DNA of 7,214 nt from Elusimicrobiota bacterium (GTDB lineage: Bacteria; Elusimicrobiota; Elusimicrobia; 2-02-FULL-39-32), in the NCBI GenBank assembly GCA_023249835.1, contig JAHFBY010000079.1, positions 1 through 7,214 on the forward strand, read 5' to 3'. Positions 5,132 through 7,214 of this stretch are shown here, piece by piece (position 1 is the first letter of the stretch; each line of letters opens with the position of its first letter). A program made the translations under genes and the position numbers. The notes under the pieces were generated by a model. That model was not told the DNA's origin. It saw nothing but the letters and a program-made list of their open reading frames with translations, and searched no databases.

Positions 5132-6227
5132 GCGGATTTCTGGCAAGAATGTTGACATAACAACGACATCTTCCCTAGATGGTTTGTTGGGGCAGTTGCG
5201 GGCGCTTATTCAAAGTTCTCGTCGCCAAGCTCTGCGAGCGATTGACGTTGTTCAAGTTCAAACTTGTTGGTCTGTGGGACGTCATATTGTGGAGTTTGAG
5301 CAGGGCGGAGCGGGTCGTGCTCAATATGGATCTAAACTTCTGTGCCGTCTGGCAGAACGGCTATTAGCCGAGTTTGGGAAAGGGTTTGATGAACGCAATT
5401 TGCGCCACATGCGGGCCTTTTTTCAAGCGTTCCCAATTTGGAACGCAGTGCGTACCGAATTGAGTTGGACCCACTACCGCACACTTTTGCGGGTAGAAGA
5501 TCCTGTGGCGCGAAAGTGGTATATGGTAGAAGCGGCCAAAGAAAATTGGGGATCGCGCGCTTTAGAGCGTCAGATCGGTACACTTTACTATGAAAGGCTA
5601 CTAGCCAGCAGAGACCGGCGGTCCCTCCGTCTGGAAGCGGTGGAAAAAATTACTGCTCTTGAAACGACGCCGCGTGAATTTGTGCGCGATCCGGTGTTGT
5701 TGGAGTTCCTGGGACTGCCGAATACCGGAAAACTCCTGGAATCGAAACTGGAAGAGGCTTTGATTGAACATCTCCAGCCCTTTCTTCTGGAACTGGGTAA
5801 GGGCTTCGCTTTTGTTGCCCGCCAACAACGCATTAGCACGGAATCTAAAGATTTTTACCTAGACTTGGTGTTCTACAATTACCTTCTAAAATGCTTCGTG
5901 TTATTTGAGATTAAAACGGAAGAACTCACGCATCAAGACATCGGGCAGATGGACATGTACGTGCGAATGTATGACGACCTGAAGCGCGGCCGGCAGGACA
6001 ACCCTACGGTTGGTATCATTTTATGCGCCGGCAAGGATGAGACGGTTGTGCGCTATTCCGTGCTGCACGGCAACGAAAAGCTTTTCGCCAGTAAATATAA
6101 GTTGGTTCTGCCCAGCGAGGAAGAACTGCGCGCCGAGTTGATAAGGGAACAACGCGCGTTGCCTGATGCTGTGAACGGAAATGATCGGCCAAGTCTAAAA
6201 AAGAATAGTTCCGATCGCGGGAAATAG
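5124..6227 (+). CDS. DUF1016/YhcG-family PD-(D/E)XK nuclease
   Basis: The 367-residue protein is numbered here from ATG 5124. The N-terminal helical DUF1016 domain (about 20-155) carries the hallmark ELSWTHYRTLLRV (112-124). The C-terminal PD-(D/E)XK nuclease domain has D247 in FYLDLVFY, then E262-x-K264 in FEIKTEEL, then QDIGQMDMY (271-279). All catalytic residues are present. Proteins of this family occur near restriction-modification systems and in mobile regions; their substrate is poorly known. A longer frame opens at TTG 5097, but those codons overlap the msrA remnant, so ATG 5124 is preferred. Its AGGAG (5117-5121) is only two bases away, so coupling to the 22-codon remnant ORF, whose stop overlaps the start, is a likely aid. 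The last ~15 residues are polar and look appended. The gene is flanked by duplicated msrA and fprA fragments, which marks it as inserted DNA. Confidence 0.85.
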   Translation: MNKRISGKNVDITTTSSLDGLLGQLRALIQSSRRQALRAIDVVQVQTCWSVGRHIVEFEQGGAGRAQYGSKLLCRLAERLLAEFGKGFDERNLRHMRAFFQAFPIWNAVRTELSWTHYRTLLRVEDPVARKWYMVEAAKENWGSRALERQIGTLYYERLLASRDRRSLRLEAVEKITALETTPREFVRDPVLLEFLGLPNTGKLLESKLEEALIEHLQPFLLELGKGFAFVARQQRISTESKDFYLDLVFYNYLLKCFVLFEIKTEELTHQDIGQMDMYVRMYDDLKRGRQDNPTVGIILCAGKDETVVRYSVLHGNEKLFASKYKLVLPSEEELRAELIREQRALPDAVNGNDRPSLKKNSSDRGK

Positions 6228-6229
6228 GA

Positions 6230-6294
6230 AAAAATATTCCGACATTGCCGACATAGTGGCGGTCTTAAACCAACGCCCGGCGCTAGGAGCTTAA
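6230..6294 (+). pseudogene. fprA: Diverged duplicate of the fprA 3' end
   Basis: Bases 6230-6288 align without gaps to 2457-2515 with eight differences in 59. In the fprA frame it reads YSDIADIVAVLNQRPALGA and its own TAA (6292-6294), against YSDIANMVAALNKRPALG and TGA in the intact gene. Several differences are silent or conservative and the frame is kept, so it looks like the end of a related fprA allele and not random decay. It begins directly after the nuclease stop codon (6225-6227). Confidence 0.8.
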
Positions 6295-6326
6295 TTGCGT
6301 TGTATTCGTAAATGGGTTAACAAACC

Positions 6327-6335
6327 TGGTAGAAT
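6327..6335 (+). promoter_or_regulatory. Extended -10 promoter of msrA, near-leaderless
   Basis: TGG followed by TAGAAT (6330-6335) makes an extended -10 element ending five bases before the msrA ATG. No good -35 lies at 16-18 bp (the bases there read about CGTAAA), in contrast to the remnant copy, which has TTGATC. No Shine-Dalgarno fits between the -10 box and the start, although GGTAG overlapping the box could serve weakly if transcription starts further upstream. Confidence 0.45.
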
Positions 6336-6340
6336 TAGGT

Positions 6341-6880
6341 ATGAGTCAAAAAATTGAATTTAGTAAGGCTACGTTTGCTGGGGGGTGCTTTTGGTGCATG
6401 GAGTCGCCCTATGACAAGCTTTTGGGGGTGGCGGCGACCGTTGCCGGGTATATCGGCGGCAGGACTTTAAATCCCACTTACGAAGATATTTGTACCGGAG
6501 CCACCGGGCATGCGGAAGCGGTGGAAGTGGCTTATGATCCGGAAAAAATAAGTTATGAGAAGCTGCTTGAAACTTTTTGGCGGAACATTGATCCGACGAC
6601 TCGGAACCGCCAGTTTGCTGACCGGGGCACGCAGTACCGCACCGCGATTTTTTATCATGACGCGAGACAAAAGGAGCAGGCGGAGAAATCCAAAGTGGAT
6701 ATGGAGCGCTCCGGGCGCTTTGACGCGCCCATCGTGACCGAGATCGTTCCCGCGACTGTTTTTTATCCGGCTGAAGATTATCACCAAGATTACTATAAAA
6801 AAAACTCCGTGCATTACCAGTGTTACCGCGACGGCTCCGGGCGCACTCAATACCTAAAAAAAATCTGGGGAGAAAAGTAA
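6341..6880 (+). CDS. msrA: Peptide methionine-S-sulfoxide reductase MsrA
   Basis: The 179-residue cytoplasmic enzyme reduces methionine-S-sulfoxide in oxidised proteins using thioredoxin. The signature GGCFWCMES (14-22) gives the catalytic C16, and TGHAEAV (55-61) supplies the active-site Glu. DRGTQYR (94-100) and AEDYHQDYY (144-152) are the other conserved blocks. C161 in [11 protein letters not shown] is the probable resolving Cys. Length is normal and no MsrB domain is fused. ATG 6341 is chosen because the N-terminus fits the family and the same start is kept in the duplicate at 5063. The helicase gene starts two bases after the stop, so the two are probably cotranscribed. The original left neighbour was probably fprA, since a piece of the fprA end still lies about 50 bases upstream. 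A redox theme for fprA-msrA is plausible but inferred. Confidence 0.95.
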   Translation: MSQKIEFSKATFAGGCFWCMESPYDKLLGVAATVAGYIGGRTLNPTYEDICTGATGHAEAVEVAYDPEKISYEKLLETFWRNIDPTTRNRQFADRGTQYRTAIFYHDARQKEQAEKSKVDMERSGRFDAPIVTEIVPATVFYPAEDYHQDYYKKNSVHYQCYRDGSGRTQYLKKIWGEK

Positions 6881-6882
6881 GT

Positions 6883-7214
6883 ATGGCTAAGGCTCGGGCG
6901 AAAGCCCAACCAGAAAGCGCGGAACTTCTTGGCGAGCTCTTCGCGGCTCCGCCGCCATCCGACCTAAGCCCTTTGCTGGCCGGCTTAAACGCCGCGCAGC
7001 TCGAGGCAGTGCAGTACGGCCAAGGGCCGTTGTTGATCGTGGCGGGCGCGGGCACGGGCAAGACCACGGTGCTGGCCAAGCGCATCGCCAACCTCATCAT
7101 CACGAAAACCGCGCTGCCCAAAGAGATTTTAGCCCTCACTTTTACCGACAAAGCGGCCGCGGAAATGGAAGAGCGCGTGGATAAGCTCGTGCCCTACGGT
7201 TTCAACGACGTCTG
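6883..7214 (+). CDS. UvrD/Rep/PcrA-type DNA helicase, N-terminal part (runs off right edge)
   Basis: The first 110 codons of a superfamily 1A helicase are visible. After a ~33-residue Ala/Pro-rich leader comes the Q-motif region LNAAQLEAV (35-43), then Walker [10 protein letters not shown] (54-62), then motif Ia [17 protein letters not shown] (83-99). These bind ATP and single-stranded DNA in 3'-5' helicases of repair and replication restart. The N-terminal leader before the Q motif is longer than in E. coli UvrD, so this could be a UvrD-like paralogue or a larger helicase-nuclease; the missing part would decide. ATG 6883 lies two bases after the msrA stop and has GGGGAG at 6867-6872, ten bases upstream, inside the msrA end. 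Its GC content matches fprA and msrA, which fits a resident gene. Confidence 0.9.
   Translation, partial: MAKARAKAQPESAELLGELFAAPPPSDLSPLLAGLNAAQLEAVQYGQGPLLIVAGAGTGKTTVLAKRIANLIITKTALPKEILALTFTDKAAAEMEERVDKLVPYGFNDV

Noticed and set aside
6369..7151. Minus-strand ORF of 260 codons
   Set aside because: It lies antisense to the clear msrA and helicase genes. Its Arg/Ser/Pro-rich composition is typical of a shadow of GC-rich coding DNA.

Overview
The window looks like bacterial chromosomal DNA of mid GC content, probably from a Gram-negative-type organism, since one protein carries a Sec signal peptide. No gene fixes the phylum. The mix of genes and the promoters lying almost on top of start codons would suit an uncultured lineage such as Omnitrophota or Elusimicrobiota, but that is only a guess. 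The housekeeping-type genes (exonuclease, FprA-type reductase, MsrA, UvrD-type helicase) are richer in GC. The block between fprA and msrA contains AT-rich stretches and looks acquired.

Layout. Bases 1-293 hold the C-terminal part of a RES-domain toxin (NAD+-degrading family), cut by the left edge. Bases 331-1083 encode a DnaQ-like DEDDh exonuclease with an extra small C-terminal domain. Bases 1142-2518 encode an adrenodoxin-reductase-type ferredoxin/flavodoxin-NADP+ reductase behind its own promoter. Then comes an accessory block of about 3.8 kb. It holds a HigBA-like toxin-antitoxin pair (2725-3395) with a consensus promoter and a palindromic operator, a scrap of a DUF1016 nuclease gene (about 3426-3449), a minus-strand stand-alone receiver protein (3474-3839) preceded by a terminator-like hairpin, a secreted protein of unknown family (4231-4923), a deleted 5' copy of msrA (5063-5131), and a DUF1016/YhcG-like PD-(D/E)XK nuclease (5124-6227). 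A diverged copy of the fprA 3' end follows (about 6230-6294). The intact msrA (6341-6880) and the start of a UvrD/Rep-type helicase (6883 to the right edge) complete the window.

Main observation. The fprA-msrA junction occurs twice. Going rightwards one reads: full fprA, inserted genes, 5' msrA remnant, nuclease, fprA 3' remnant, full msrA. The simplest reading is that fprA and msrA were once adjacent, and that DNA carrying a diverged copy of this junction plus the nuclease was integrated, leaving the nuclease bracketed by partial duplications. The TA pair, receiver and secreted-protein genes sit inside the first copy of the junction. The nuclease lies directly behind the promoter and first codons of the msrA remnant, so it may have taken over msrA expression signals.

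Regulation. Three places (fprA, msrA remnant, msrA) share the nonamer GGTAGAATT 8-10 bases before an ATG. The first two also have a -35-like hexamer at exactly 17 bp. This points to leaderless or nearly leaderless transcripts. The higB promoter has the same geometry.
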